Source: a virus. From it: a DNA stretch of 64,000 nt. The notes below the pieces were generated by a model, which saw only the letters and a program-made list of their open reading frames with translations, was not told where the DNA came from and searched no databases. This document shows positions 1 to 8,631 of this stretch, piece after piece; positions within the stretch are counted from its first letter, which is position 1; each line of letters begins with the position of its first letter. The translations under genes were made by a program, and so were the position numbers. The DNA lies in IMG/VR virus record IMGVR_UViG_3300032157_000001, positions 1 through 64,000 of that record. One strand, written 5' to 3'.

Positions 1-1023
1 GAGATTGATGAAATGATGCAACAAGTTAATCAAGCTGAACAAATGCAACAACAAGCGCAACAATCAACTGCCGCACCATCACCGGTAGCATCAGCTACGG
101 TAGCAGCACCTCTTCAAAATGACCCTATGGCCAAAATGAAAGAGATGTACGAAGGGATGGGTAAATTTTTAAAAGAAATGGAAGCAATGAGCAGCAATCA
201 AGCAATGATGAATGAGTTTCATTCAAAAATGAGTGAAATGTATGGTGAATCATACAAGGCACAGATGGATGAAGCCAAACTAGGTGAACTTTTTTCAATG
301 TACAAGAAGGTGAAAAGCGGTAACGCCGGAGAGCCTGTAAATAGCATGAATGAGACAGCACCAGTAGCTGAGGTTGCAGTTGCGGAAACAACAGCACCTG
401 CAGTTGAAGAAGGACATGGTGTTTCTTTATCACATAACAAACACGCTGGTGAAGAACAACAACCACGTATTGAAAATGGTAAAGAGTATGCAGCACATAG
501 AATCAGAGTAGCTCTCCAAAAAGAGTCTATCGAGAAGAAAATGTCTGCTCTTCTTAAGGAGAACATGAACCTTACAAAGCAACTTAACAAAACCAAGACT
601 GAACTAACTGAGTCAAAAGGAAAAGCGACACAGGTTGAATCGATCAAGAAATTGAACGAAGACTACAAAGCTGCTCTTGAGAAATACAGAGGTCAGTTGA
701 AGGAGATGGCAGTGTTGAATACAAACATCTCTTATGTGAACAACCTATTGGTAAATGAAGGACTTGCTCTTTCAATGAAAGATAAGGAAGAGATCATCGA
801 GAAGTTTAAGAAAATCGGCAATATCGTTGAGTCTGAAAACACATACAAAAAGTTATTGCAAGATTTGAGTCAGTCAAAGAAATCAATCAAAGAGTCAGTT
901 GAGGATAAAGTAGCAAACATTGTAGAGAGTTCATCTGCAAAGAAACTTGAAGAATCAGTGAATGCTTCAACACCTGAAACAGAACATATCAATAAAATTT
1001 TGAAATATTCTGGTATAAAATAA
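1..1023 (+). CDS. prohead scaffold-like protein, 5' partial
   Basis: The reading frame is open from base 1, so the true start may lie upstream; the first in-frame ATG is at 13. The visible 336 residues are Gln/Ala-rich at the N-terminus, then strongly charged and predicted coiled-coil from about residue 150 to 300. Ser and Glu are abundant and no enzyme motif is visible. It ends 81 bases before the major capsid gene. In T4-like phages the gene before the capsid gene encodes the core scaffold (gp22), which is degraded during head maturation. The assignment rests on composition and position, not on a recognised sequence signature. A different core protein is possible. Confidence 0.6.
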   Translation, partial: EIDEMMQQVNQAEQMQQQAQQSTAAPSPVASATVAAPLQNDPMAKMKEMYEGMGKFLKEMEAMSSNQAMMNEFHSKMSEMYGESYKAQMDEAKLGELFSMYKKVKSGNAGEPVNSMNETAPVAEVAVAETTAPAVEEGHGVSLSHNKHAGEEQQPRIENGKEYAAHRIRVALQKESIEKKMSALLKENMNLTKQLNKTKTELTESKGKATQVESIKKLNEDYKAALEKYRGQLKEMAVLNTNISYVNNLLVNEGLALSMKDKEEIIEKFKKIGNIVESENTYKKLLQDLSQSKKSIKESVEDKVANIVESSSAKKLEESVNASTPETEHINKILKYSGIK

Positions 1024-1043
1024 GACTTTTGAAAAAGTGGAAT

Positions 1044-1051
1044 GTATTTAC
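1044..1051 (+). promoter_or_regulatory. late-promoter-like octamer, variant GTATTTAC
   Basis: It differs at the last base from the GTATTTAT octamer found before other virion genes. It lies 53 bases upstream of the major capsid start codon in an AT-rich leader. Confidence 0.4.
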
Positions 1052-1104
1052 ATACACTAAGGCAAATAAGAAATAAAATAAATATCCAAACATAAAAAAA
1101 TAAA

Positions 1105-2757
1105 ATGGGATTTTTAACAGAAAGCAAAGAAGTTGGTAACATTGGTTTAAAGCAACTTCGTGAACAAAGAGAACTTATCACAAACAGATGGGATAAAATC
1201 GGTTTGTTGAAAGGTCTTGAAGGCAACATCAGAGAAAACTGCGCACAGTTATTCGAGAATCAGTTGTCTTATATGATCAACGAGTCTACAGACTCAGCAT
1301 CAAGCGGTCAATTCGAAACCGTAGCATTCCCTGTAATCAGAAGAGTATTCGCAAAGCTTTTGGCTAACGACATCGTTTCTGTTCAGGCTTTGAACTTGCC
1401 AATCGGTAAGTTGTATTACATGAACCCACACGTTTCTGTAAGAACTAACACCAACGCTCACACATCTCCTGATGGTGCGTACTCAAATGCAGCAGCACTT
1501 GGTACAGGTGGAACTCAGTTCGAAACTCGTTCGTTGTACGATGCGTTCTACGCTTCTAGCTACGATCAAGAAGGAACTTCATTGTTCGACATTAGCAAGG
1601 GCAAGTTCACAGTAGTAACTGGTACTTGTACTCCTTCACCAGCTTACGTTCTTGGCGACAAGTATGTAACTGCAACTATCGCAGGTTTCTCAACAACCTC
1701 TCAAGGTAAGTTGATCGGCCCTGTGGGTGTGCCTATGGACACTGAAAGCTTCTTAGCTTCTTTGAACATCACATCAACTGTAACTTTCGCTGCAGTAGCT
1801 CCTTACACCGATGCTAACATCGCTGCAGGTGGCGCAATTCCTTACAACGTTAAGGTGCAAAAGTACGGTCAGGCTATCGTTGACAAGAACGGTAACTTGG
1901 TTATTGTAATCGACTTGACATACGGCGGAACAAACGGATACCAAGCATTGACTGCAACAACTCCTACTTTCAACTTCTCTTACAGAGTTTACTCTTCTTT
2001 GGAAGAAGATTCTGAAATGGCTGAAGTAACATTCGGTCTTGATGAAGTAACTGTTTCAGTTGAAACAAGAAAAATGAGAGCACAGTGGACTCCTGAACTT
2101 GCGCAAGACGTAAGTGCATTCCATAACATCGATGCAGAAGCTGAATTGACAGCATTGTTGTCAGAGCAGATGGCTGCTGAAATCGACAGAGAAATCCTCA
2201 GAGACCTTAGAAGAGGTGCTGCTTGGGTAGCTCGTTGGGACTACAATGGTTTGAGAAAATCATCAACCACATACTACGGAACTCAGAAGGATTGGAACCA
2301 AACTCTTATCGAGCTTGTGAACAAAATCTCTGCTCAAATCCACAAGTCAACTCTTAGAGGTGGCGCAAGCTGGATCGTAGTATCTCCTGAAATCAGTGCA
2401 GTATTCGATACATTGGAGTACTTCCACGTATCAAACGCCGCTCCTGAGCAGGATAAGTATAACATGGGTATCGAAAAAATCGGTAGCCTTAGCGGAAGAT
2501 ACCAAGTATACCGTGATCCATACTCACCAGCTAACACATTGTTACTTGGTCACAAAGGATCATCTATCCTTGAGTCTGGTTACATCTACGCACCATACGT
2601 GCCGATGCAATTAACTCCGGTTATGTACAACCCGTTCGACTTCAAGCCGATCAGAGGTATCATGACTAGATACGCGAAGAAATTCATCATCAACCGTTAC
2701 TTCGGTAAGATTTTGGCTGATGGATTAACAACCTTCGGAATTGGATTACTCCAATAA
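1105..2757 (+). CDS. 23: major capsid protein, T4 gp23-like
   Basis: This 550-residue protein builds the head shell. Three stretches match the T4 gp23 pattern: L-F-E-N-Q near residue 49, the E-L-A-Q-D...D-A-E-A-E-L block around residues 332-348 followed by E-I-D-R-E, and the C-terminal R-Y-Q-V-Y...Y-A-P-Y-V...T-R-Y region. T4 gp23 is cleaved by the prohead protease after an (L/I)-x-E site; I58-N59-E60 sits at a comparable place here and could be the processing point. The start is an ATG after an A-rich leader without a Shine-Dalgarno site. A strong hairpin terminator follows, as expected for a very highly expressed gene. Confidence 0.95.
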   Translation: MGFLTESKEVGNIGLKQLREQRELITNRWDKIGLLKGLEGNIRENCAQLFENQLSYMINESTDSASSGQFETVAFPVIRRVFAKLLANDIVSVQALNLPIGKLYYMNPHVSVRTNTNAHTSPDGAYSNAAALGTGGTQFETRSLYDAFYASSYDQEGTSLFDISKGKFTVVTGTCTPSPAYVLGDKYVTATIAGFSTTSQGKLIGPVGVPMDTESFLASLNITSTVTFAAVAPYTDANIAAGGAIPYNVKVQKYGQAIVDKNGNLVIVIDLTYGGTNGYQALTATTPTFNFSYRVYSSLEEDSEMAEVTFGLDEVTVSVETRKMRAQWTPELAQDVSAFHNIDAEAELTALLSEQMAAEIDREILRDLRRGAAWVARWDYNGLRKSSTTYYGTQKDWNQTLIELVNKISAQIHKSTLRGGASWIVVSPEISAVFDTLEYFHVSNAAPEQDKYNMGIEKIGSLSGRYQVYRDPYSPANTLLLGHKGSSILESGYIYAPYVPMQLTPVMYNPFDFKPIRGIMTRYAKKFIINRYFGKILADGLTTFGIGLLQ

Positions 2758-2781
2758 TCTGAGTGAATAGAAAAAACAAAC

Positions 2782-2810
2782 AAGGACTAGAGAAATCTAG
2801 TCCTTTTTTT
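2782..2810 (+). terminator. rho-independent terminator after the capsid gene
   Basis: A perfect 10-base-pair stem (2782-2791 with 2796-2805) is closed by a GAAA tetraloop and followed by a run of T. It lies 25 bases after the capsid stop codon and separates that gene from the next late promoter. Confidence 0.9.
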
Positions 2811-2831
2811 ATGTCCTTTGAGTCTTAAAAA

Positions 2832-2839
2832 GTATTTAT
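2832..2839 (+). promoter_or_regulatory. late-promoter-like octamer GTATTTAT
   Basis: Exact octamer preceded by an A run, ending 16 bases before the ATG at 2856. It is one of a set repeated before virion operons on both strands. Confidence 0.7.
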
Positions 2840-2855
2840 TGTAAACCATTCACCC

Positions 2856-3152
2856 ATGAAATTATATTTTTTAGCGGTCGCTTTAGCTAACATATACTTC
2901 CTTGCACAGGCAGGTATTGGTGAGAGTATTGTTGATGCTGGTGGAGCTATTGATAGTCTTCGTCAAAACAATGCTGTTGTTGGTATACTATATTTTATAG
3001 TTATTGTTCAGGCCGGTGTTATCGTTAAATTATGGTTGAAAGTAAACCAAATTTCTAACGACAGAATTACCGATCTGAAGGAGAGACTTAACTCTGAGGA
3101 AAAATTAAGACAGGAAATAAAGGATATTTACACTAAAATGAATTCAAAATAA
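2856..3152 (+). CDS. small membrane protein with C-terminal coiled coil
   Basis: 98 residues. Residues 1-20 are hydrophobic (signal peptide or first membrane segment), about 40-62 form a second hydrophobic helix, and 65-98 are charged and coiled-coil-like. No known domain is recognised. It is the first gene of a four-gene rightward cluster (2856-4305) of small membrane or exported proteins started by a late-type motif. Two hydrophobic helices, small size and late expression would fit a holin or an envelope-interacting protein, but nothing in the sequence proves a lysis role. Confidence 0.7.
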   Translation: MKLYFLAVALANIYFLAQAGIGESIVDAGGAIDSLRQNNAVVGILYFIVIVQAGVIVKLWLKVNQISNDRITDLKERLNSEEKLRQEIKDIYTKMNSK

Positions 3153-3156
3153 TACT

Positions 3157-3537
3157 ATGGATAGAAGTAAAATAAACAACATCGGGATTTTTATATTCGT
3201 TGGGTTTATTGCATGTTTTGCAGCCTTCAGCGGTTATGTGTTCTTCAACAACAGTTCGAACTTGGCAATTAATATTCGTTCAAATAGCGAACAATTGAAA
3301 AGAGATGGGGCAGTTAATGAGGCACTCACCAAACTTTTAGTGCACAAAAATGACACCATCTCAACTTTAGGAAATAAGCTTGAGTCAATCACTAAAGTTC
3401 AAAAGAAAGACAGTGTATCTATTGTTAAAAAAGACCTTGTTATCAAAAAGTTGAAGGATGAAAAAGATTCTTTGTTAAACGTCATCAAAGCATATAAGTG
3501 GAGCGATATTGAGCCGGTTAAGGATAAATTGAACTAA
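3157..3537 (+). CDS. membrane-anchored coiled-coil protein
   Basis: 126 residues with one N-terminal membrane helix (about residues 10-30) followed by a long charged, heptad-like region. The layout, a single anchor with a periplasmic coiled coil, resembles inner-membrane spanins in outline only; no family signature is visible. It starts 5 bases after the previous stop, and its stop overlaps the next start (TAATGA). The next gene encodes an exported protein, so an i-spanin/o-spanin-like pair is conceivable, although the partner lacks an obvious lipobox. Confidence 0.65.
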   Translation: MDRSKINNIGIFIFVGFIACFAAFSGYVFFNNSSNLAINIRSNSEQLKRDGAVNEALTKLLVHKNDTISTLGNKLESITKVQKKDSVSIVKKDLVIKKLKDEKDSLLNVIKAYKWSDIEPVKDKLN

Positions 3538-3977
3538 TGAAAAAACTCATTGTAACGATATTGTTGTTATTTGGATGCATTCTTTATAGTAATGCGCAGA
3601 TTTATTCCAAATCATTAAATCAAACTAACCCTGAAGTTGTTCAAATATTTAGTGATGTTTTCTATGGTGAAACAAATAGCCCATCATACATTCATTTTTC
3701 AATATACGTAACCAGAGAATTAAATGTAGATGATCCAGCATATGCATATAAATATCAAATCATGATTGTTAACCATTCATTGTATGCAAGAAAACTATCA
3801 TCTATATATATGTCTGGTATGAAAACGTTTGCCAATGGTGTGTTAATTAGTGGTGCATACCCTAACGGTTTTTGGGCAATAGTTCAACCGGAACAGCCAA
3901 CATCACTATATTGGTATAAAACCAACGCATCATCATTAAATTTCGGCATATCGTGGGAGAATATAGTATTTTATTAA
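3537..3977 (+). CDS. secreted protein with signal peptide, unknown
   Basis: 146 residues. A Lys-Lys start, a hydrophobic core over residues 4-18 and a N-A-Q cleavage context near residues 19-21 form a signal peptide typical of Bacteroidota. The mature part is rich in Tyr, Ser and Asn and looks beta-rich, with no recognised catalytic motif. The start overlaps the previous stop. Its role is unknown; late expression and export suggest action in the periplasm or at the outer membrane of the host. Confidence 0.7.
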   Translation: MKKLIVTILLLFGCILYSNAQIYSKSLNQTNPEVVQIFSDVFYGETNSPSYIHFSIYVTRELNVDDPAYAYKYQIMIVNHSLYARKLSSIYMSGMKTFANGVLISGAYPNGFWAIVQPEQPTSLYWYKTNASSLNFGISWENIVFY

Positions 3978-3978
3978 T

Positions 3979-4305
3979 ATGGCAAAAATAGACACAGAAT
4001 CAAACACAATAACTTTTGGTCTCAAGGAATTAATAACTTCGGCCTTGGCAATCATATTTGCCATGCTTGGATTATTCTATACTTTTTACAATATGGCGGT
4101 AAGCAACATGACTGAAAAGTATGAGATCAGCGTAAAAACTATGGATAAACTACAGACTGACATTGATCAAACTAGTGGTGATGTTTCTGACGTTCGTGAT
4201 ATGCAAATAAAATTGAATACCTACTTGGAGATTATCCTGAAGCAGACTATTGATAAGAAGACTCCCGTTGGTGAAACTAGTGGTGGAAATGGGTCTACTC
4301 AATAG
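3979..4305 (+). CDS. single-pass membrane protein, unknown
   Basis: 108 residues with one strong membrane helix at about 16-40, a charged, probably coiled-coil segment (45-90) and a Gly/Ser/Thr-rich tail. It is the last gene of the 2856-4305 cluster; its end overlaps the convergent helicase gene by 11 bases. It has one membrane helix and a cytoplasmic or periplasmic coil like its neighbours. No family is recognised. Confidence 0.65.
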   Translation: MAKIDTESNTITFGLKELITSALAIIFAMLGLFYTFYNMAVSNMTEKYEISVKTMDKLQTDIDQTSGDVSDVRDMQIKLNTYLEIILKQTIDKKTPVGETSGGNGSTQ

Positions 4306-5860
4306 CCATTTGAAATTCCCCGTCATCCACAGTCCAATCGTTATCATAAACTAACTCGTATTTCGCACGGGTTATTGCAATGTATTTCAAATTAAGTTCT
4401 TGTGTGTACTGCCAAGGTTGTGATCCTCTGAGTGGCATATCTTTCGGCATAATAATGAACACCCTGTTAGCCTCCAATCCTTTTGCTTTGTGCACAGTAC
4501 TCAGCACAATTCCGTGGTCTTTTTTTATCGCCACATCTTTATCAACCACATCTTTAAAAATATGATTGATTCTTTTTGAAAGCTCATTGATGTCAAGAGT
4601 CATTGACATTAAGAATCTCAAAATTTTGACCTTGTCACGGAGAGCAATATAGCCCAAATCTTCTTCATAATTTACGTTACCGTGTTTAATCAACCTTTCT
4701 TGGTAATCTTTAAGCATGTTGGTGAGAGAAGCATCTAATTGTGACATGCTTTTTTTACCCGCAGTGAAGTTGATCAACGATTCCCCGATGTCGCTACCAT
4801 TTATGTGTGCTTTTTTACCTTGTACAAGCAACTCAAAAAACATTTTAACCAAAGGGAATGTTTTTCTAGCAAGAATAAAATCACCAGCTTCAGCTTCGTC
4901 GACAGCACAACCAGTACGAACAATACCTTCCGGAGCATTGTCCATTGGTTTAATGTCAGTCACAATTTTATTAGCTTCTCTCACAATAGCTTTTGCACAT
5001 CTGAAGGTTGTCGTCAATGGTAGTACAATTGTGTTTGGCAATTTTGTGAGATTGTTAAATGAGAATGCATCAGACCCCGCAAACCCATAAATAGCTTGCA
5101 TGTCATCACCCACAAAAATCATACGACCAATAACTTTACCTGATTTGTCCTTTTTAATGGCTTTCTTTATAAGTTCATGCTGTGCTTTCGATAAATCCTG
5201 AGCCTCATCAACCAAAATAAAATCTTGTGGGAACATCCAAATTTTTGGATCAACGTAGGGTAGATAAATCATGTCGGTAAAATCCATACATGTTTTATCA
5301 TTTAACATTTCTTCCAATATTTTAAATAACCTATCTATATCCTGATTGTCGAATTTTACCTCATGTCTTTCACACAAGTCCGGAACATATTTTTTATTTA
5401 GAGTTAACGTGCTACGAAGAAGATTGATCATCTTCTTCATGTTACTAATGTATTGGGACAGATTGGGGATTTCGTTAACATTCCACGTCTTCAAATGCTT
5501 TGTGATATACTTGTCTGCTTTGTATATGTCAAGAACAATGTTTTTATACTTTCTTTTGATAGCAGAATATCCCAAGCCGTGGGTAGTATAGCAAAAAACA
5601 GACGATGGAAGTCTTGTTTTAAGTTCGTTTCTTATGTGAACATTGAAAGCAAGAAATGTCGTTAGGTCATTTGGCGGTAAAAGCTTACAAATTTCAACAA
5701 GAGTTGTTGTCTTACCGGAGCCAGCACGTGCTCTGATGATCAGATTACCTTCACCATCAACAACCCAATCATATATTACAACCTGTTCGTCAGTTGATAT
5801 TGGATTATATGGGTGTGCTCTAACAACGTTACTTACCTGTTGTGTCGTACCAGTGCTCAT
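4295..5860 (-). CDS. superfamily 1 DNA helicase (UvrD/Dda-like)
   Basis: A 521-residue ATP-dependent helicase for phage replication or recombination. From the chosen ATG the motifs are Walker A A-G-S-G-K-T-T (about 46-52), D-E-A-Q-D (218-222), G-D-D-M-Q-A-I-Y-G-F-A-G (251-262), an F-R-C motif, then S-T-V-H-K-A-K-G-L-E and Y-I-A-I-T-R-A-K near the C-terminus. The order and wording match UvrD/Rep-type SF1A enzymes. An upstream in-frame TTG at 5902 would add 14 residues but overlaps the preceding gene by 74 bases, so the ATG at 5860 is preferred. It is the last gene of a leftward group with the AAA ATPase. Confidence 0.92.
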   Translation of the reverse strand: MSTGTTQQVSNVVRAHPYNPISTDEQVVIYDWVVDGEGNLIIRARAGSGKTTTLVEICKLLPPNDLTTFLAFNVHIRNELKTRLPSSVFCYTTHGLGYSAIKRKYKNIVLDIYKADKYITKHLKTWNVNEIPNLSQYISNMKKMINLLRSTLTLNKKYVPDLCERHEVKFDNQDIDRLFKILEEMLNDKTCMDFTDMIYLPYVDPKIWMFPQDFILVDEAQDLSKAQHELIKKAIKKDKSGKVIGRMIFVGDDMQAIYGFAGSDAFSFNNLTKLPNTIVLPLTTTFRCAKAIVREANKIVTDIKPMDNAPEGIVRTGCAVDEAEAGDFILARKTFPLVKMFFELLVQGKKAHINGSDIGESLINFTAGKKSMSQLDASLTNMLKDYQERLIKHGNVNYEEDLGYIALRDKVKILRFLMSMTLDINELSKRINHIFKDVVDKDVAIKKDHGIVLSTVHKAKGLEANRVFIIMPKDMPLRGSQPWQYTQELNLKYIAITRAKYELVYDNDWTVDDGEFQMAIE

Positions 5861-6326
5861 TGTCGATGCCGTCTTTAAGTTCGTAGATTTTACCGTTTTC
5901 AATTACTAAGACCCTAAGACCTTCCTTCCTTACAAAAATTTCGTCACCATATATTATACCGTTGTAATTAAGTCCATGCAGTTCGTTGACTGTATCGACC
6001 TGTATATCGTATATCTGTGGATTAAGTAGGACATTTGTGTCATTTAAGAGTTTCATTTGCTCCTTGATGGTACTAGCAAATATATCACAAATTCTATCCA
6101 GTTCCAATTTGACTACTTTTAATCGTTCATATTCTTCGGCAGGTAATGGTCGTTTTATTGGATCAACGGTGTGGGATATTAGTGTGTTGGTAATTAAGGT
6201 TCTTGCCAACTCCAAGCCCATAAATTTGTGTTCGATCAAATCTAATTCCTTATCGGTCTTTTTAGATGGAGCAACATATGGTCTACCATACTCATTAACC
6301 CCAATAGTATATTCAAATGTGAACAT
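5829..6326 (-). CDS. hypothetical protein
   Basis: 165 residues, acidic, soluble, with a helical central part (about 30-100) and a C-terminal part with alternating hydrophobic residues that may form a small beta barrel. No domain is recognised. It starts 1 base after the BCS1-like gene ends and overlaps the helicase start by 32 bases, so the three genes are probably cotranscribed. Confidence 0.7.
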   Translation of the reverse strand: MFTFEYTIGVNEYGRPYVAPSKKTDKELDLIEHKFMGLELARTLITNTLISHTVDPIKRPLPAEEYERLKVVKLELDRICDIFASTIKEQMKLLNDTNVLLNPQIYDIQVDTVNELHGLNYNGIIYGDEIFVRKEGLRVLVIENGKIYELKDGIDNEHWYDTTGK

Positions 6327-6327
6327 G

Positions 6328-7482
6328 TCAAAAAATATTTTTTTCTAAAGTTGATATTGATATGTCGTCATCCAAATTAACCGATTCGAGTTTGAAGTTA
6401 GAATTATTTTGTTTGATATGTTTGACATACTCCATCTTCGTCTTCTTATCTGGTAATCCTATCTCCAACATCATATTAATACGACCATCACGTTTTAGTG
6501 CGGGGTCAAGTTTCTCAAGATGATTTGTTGTTATTATGAAAATAACATCATTGGGTGTGAATGAACCATCGAGAATGTTCAATAAACATGATAATGTGAT
6601 TTTTATTTGTGGTGTCTTTTCTTTATCCTCCGATGGATTGTTTGCTCTACTAATTTCTTCAAATAAACAATCAATGTCTTCAAATAAGATAATTGATTTT
6701 TGTGGTCTTCTTGCGATCAATGAGATTAGAGTTGAATCTGTCATATCTTTAGATACATTGATCGTGAGTACATCACGTTTAGTATGATTTGCAATTGCAA
6801 CCGATATGGATGATTTACCACTTCCAGCCACTCCATGAAAAAGGTATGTTCTTTTATATTTTAACCCCAATTTTTTATACTGCTCTTCAGATTTTGTGAA
6901 TTTATCAACATCATTAATGATTGCAGACTTTATTTCATCCTTCAAAAAAATGTTGTTAAATGTTTTGTTCAGAATATTTCCATACACCATTATCTCACCA
7001 TTGTTGTTAAAGTAGTAACGTATGTTGTTGTTAACATAATTAGTACGAATATGTGCAACGAGGTTTATCATCGTACTTCTTTTGAAGGCGAATAGGTGAA
7101 ATGATTGCTTATCATTTTTATACGGTGTATGAGAATTTGAAATTGTCATGCTTGTTTTGGATAACAAAATCCATCCACCATCAGGAGTCTTAAAAAGAAG
7201 AAGTCCCCGGCTGTAGAATAGTTGGATGTTCCGTGTAGTTTCTCCGTCGATGAAATTATCGTAGATCGTTCGGTAATAAGCGTTTTTGATTTTATTTTGA
7301 TGCTCAATCGTGATGAAATTCTGGATTGCGTAAAAAAATTGTGAGGATTCCTCTACCTTCAGTGTGTACAGGACATTATCAAGAATTAAATTCCAGACCC
7401 ACCCCAAAAATTGCTTAATATTTAGTGCAATTATTCCCACCAAACCCAACAATAGGGTTGTTGTCAATATTGTTTTATCCAT
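6328..7482 (-). CDS. BCS1-like membrane-anchored AAA ATPase
   Basis: 384 residues. An N-terminal membrane helix (about 5-30) is followed by a roughly 160-residue middle domain and a C-terminal AAA module. The AAA module has Walker A G-x-x-G-S-G-K-S-S (207-215), Walker B I-L-F-E-D-I-D (about 255-261), a T-T-N-H sensor and the D-P-A-L-K-R-D-G-R-I arginine stretch. This arrangement, and the T-T-N-H...L-D-P-A-L...G-R wording, is that of the BCS1 family, best known from mitochondria, where it moves folded Rieske protein across the inner membrane. Bacterial and phage relatives are known but poorly understood. Here it leads a leftward operon with an unknown gene and an SF1 helicase. The substrate is unknown. 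Confidence 0.85.
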   Translation of the reverse strand: MDKTILTTTLLLGLVGIIALNIKQFLGWVWNLILDNVLYTLKVEESSQFFYAIQNFITIEHQNKIKNAYYRTIYDNFIDGETTRNIQLFYSRGLLLFKTPDGGWILLSKTSMTISNSHTPYKNDKQSFHLFAFKRSTMINLVAHIRTNYVNNNIRYYFNNNGEIMVYGNILNKTFNNIFLKDEIKSAIINDVDKFTKSEEQYKKLGLKYKRTYLFHGVAGSGKSSISVAIANHTKRDVLTINVSKDMTDSTLISLIARRPQKSIILFEDIDCLFEEISRANNPSEDKEKTPQIKITLSCLLNILDGSFTPNDVIFIITTNHLEKLDPALKRDGRINMMLEIGLPDKKTKMEYVKHIKQNNSNFKLESVNLDDDISISTLEKNIF

Positions 7483-7488
7483 TTAGAT

Positions 7489-7496
7489 GTATTTAT
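7489..7496 (+). promoter_or_regulatory. late-promoter-like octamer GTATTTAT
   Basis: Exact octamer ending 15 bases before the ATG of the neck gene at 7512, in the divergent gap shared with the AAA ATPase gene. Confidence 0.7.
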
Positions 7497-7511
7497 GTAA
7501 AATAAACCATT

Positions 7512-8630
7512 ATGGCAGTAATAACCAAGGCAGAAAGAGAAAAATTGTACCTATTCGTCAAACATGAATTGGGTTATCCGATCAGACCGTTTGTACTTAA
7601 AGAAGAACAACTTGATTCCTTTTTGGAAATGGTTATTGAGGACTATAGTAGCTACGTCAACAATTGGTTGATCGAGCAGCAATGGGTTGCCCTCCAAGGA
7701 CTATCCGTAAACACTGCAGATTTCATAGAGGCCTATACAAGCAAATCTACGAGCTTTATGGACTCTTTTACCCATGCCTACTCTAAGCAGGTCGGATTGG
7801 GAATGCATGCTCCTGCGGGAAATACGTGGGAATTAAAGCGTGATTTCGTGACTATCTCTGCAGACACCCAACTTTACGTAATTCCGGCCAATAGAGAGCT
7901 TAATGAAATCCTCTGGACAACCCCTCCACAGATCGATAGCGGCCTTGTAGACCCATTTGCGCTTCAGAACTGGTCTGCATCCAACTTTGGATGGAGCTAC
8001 CTAGGAAGACCCGCACAATACATCCAGCCGACCTATTCCTTATTGCTTTCAGCACAGGACAGATCGACCAAAAGAAGAATTCTGCAGTCTGAATTAACAT
8101 ACCGTGTAACTGGTGGCCCTAACGGAACCAAACTTCTCTATTTGTACCCAATTCCGGGAGATAGATTTGAGATTTCAAACGGATTTTCAAAGCACTATGA
8201 AGGTAGCAAAGTTTGGTACTTCTATTACGACACCAACGACATGGGAAGAGACAAATGTCTTGAAGATAACAGCGATGTGATTAAGCTTCCTAGTGATGCT
8301 CCGATCAATGTAATCAAATGGGACAAATTGAACAGTGTTGCGAGAACCCAAATCAGAGATTTGTTCATTGCGAAATGCAAAATTGCTGCGGGTCAGGTTA
8401 TGGGCTTCTACAGTGGTGAACTTGGTTCAGCACAAAAAGAGTTGACTATGGACTACAGACATTTACTTGAGGAAGGTGCACAACTTAAGGAGGCAACGAT
8501 GACCGCGATCCTAGAATCATTAAATAAAATATCTCTTGTTCAATTAACCAGAGATAGAGCAGAGATAGCACAGAACGTGAATAAAGAAAGAGGATTCCAA
8601 CCTCCAATGTTCCCAATCATGACAGCTTAA
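7512..8630 (+). CDS. neck protein, T4 gp13-like
   Basis: 372 residues, soluble, with no membrane segment. It begins with a helical region, has a beta-rich middle (about 110-260) and ends in a helical stretch. It is followed after one base by a gp14-like gene, and a gp15-like gene occurs later; T4-like phages use gp13, gp14 and gp15 to close the head-tail connection. The assignment depends mainly on this pairing and on the late promoter. The residue pattern is only loosely recognisable. Confidence 0.6.
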   Translation: MAVITKAEREKLYLFVKHELGYPIRPFVLKEEQLDSFLEMVIEDYSSYVNNWLIEQQWVALQGLSVNTADFIEAYTSKSTSFMDSFTHAYSKQVGLGMHAPAGNTWELKRDFVTISADTQLYVIPANRELNEILWTTPPQIDSGLVDPFALQNWSASNFGWSYLGRPAQYIQPTYSLLLSAQDRSTKRRILQSELTYRVTGGPNGTKLLYLYPIPGDRFEISNGFSKHYEGSKVWYFYYDTNDMGRDKCLEDNSDVIKLPSDAPINVIKWDKLNSVARTQIRDLFIAKCKIAAGQVMGFYSGELGSAQKELTMDYRHLLEEGAQLKEATMTAILESLNKISLVQLTRDRAEIAQNVNKERGFQPPMFPIMTA

Positions 8631-8631
8631 T

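Noticed and set aside
5861-5902. TTG start extending the helicase by 14 codons
   Set aside because: It increases overlap with the previous gene to 74 bases and adds no conserved residues; the ATG at 5860 suffices.
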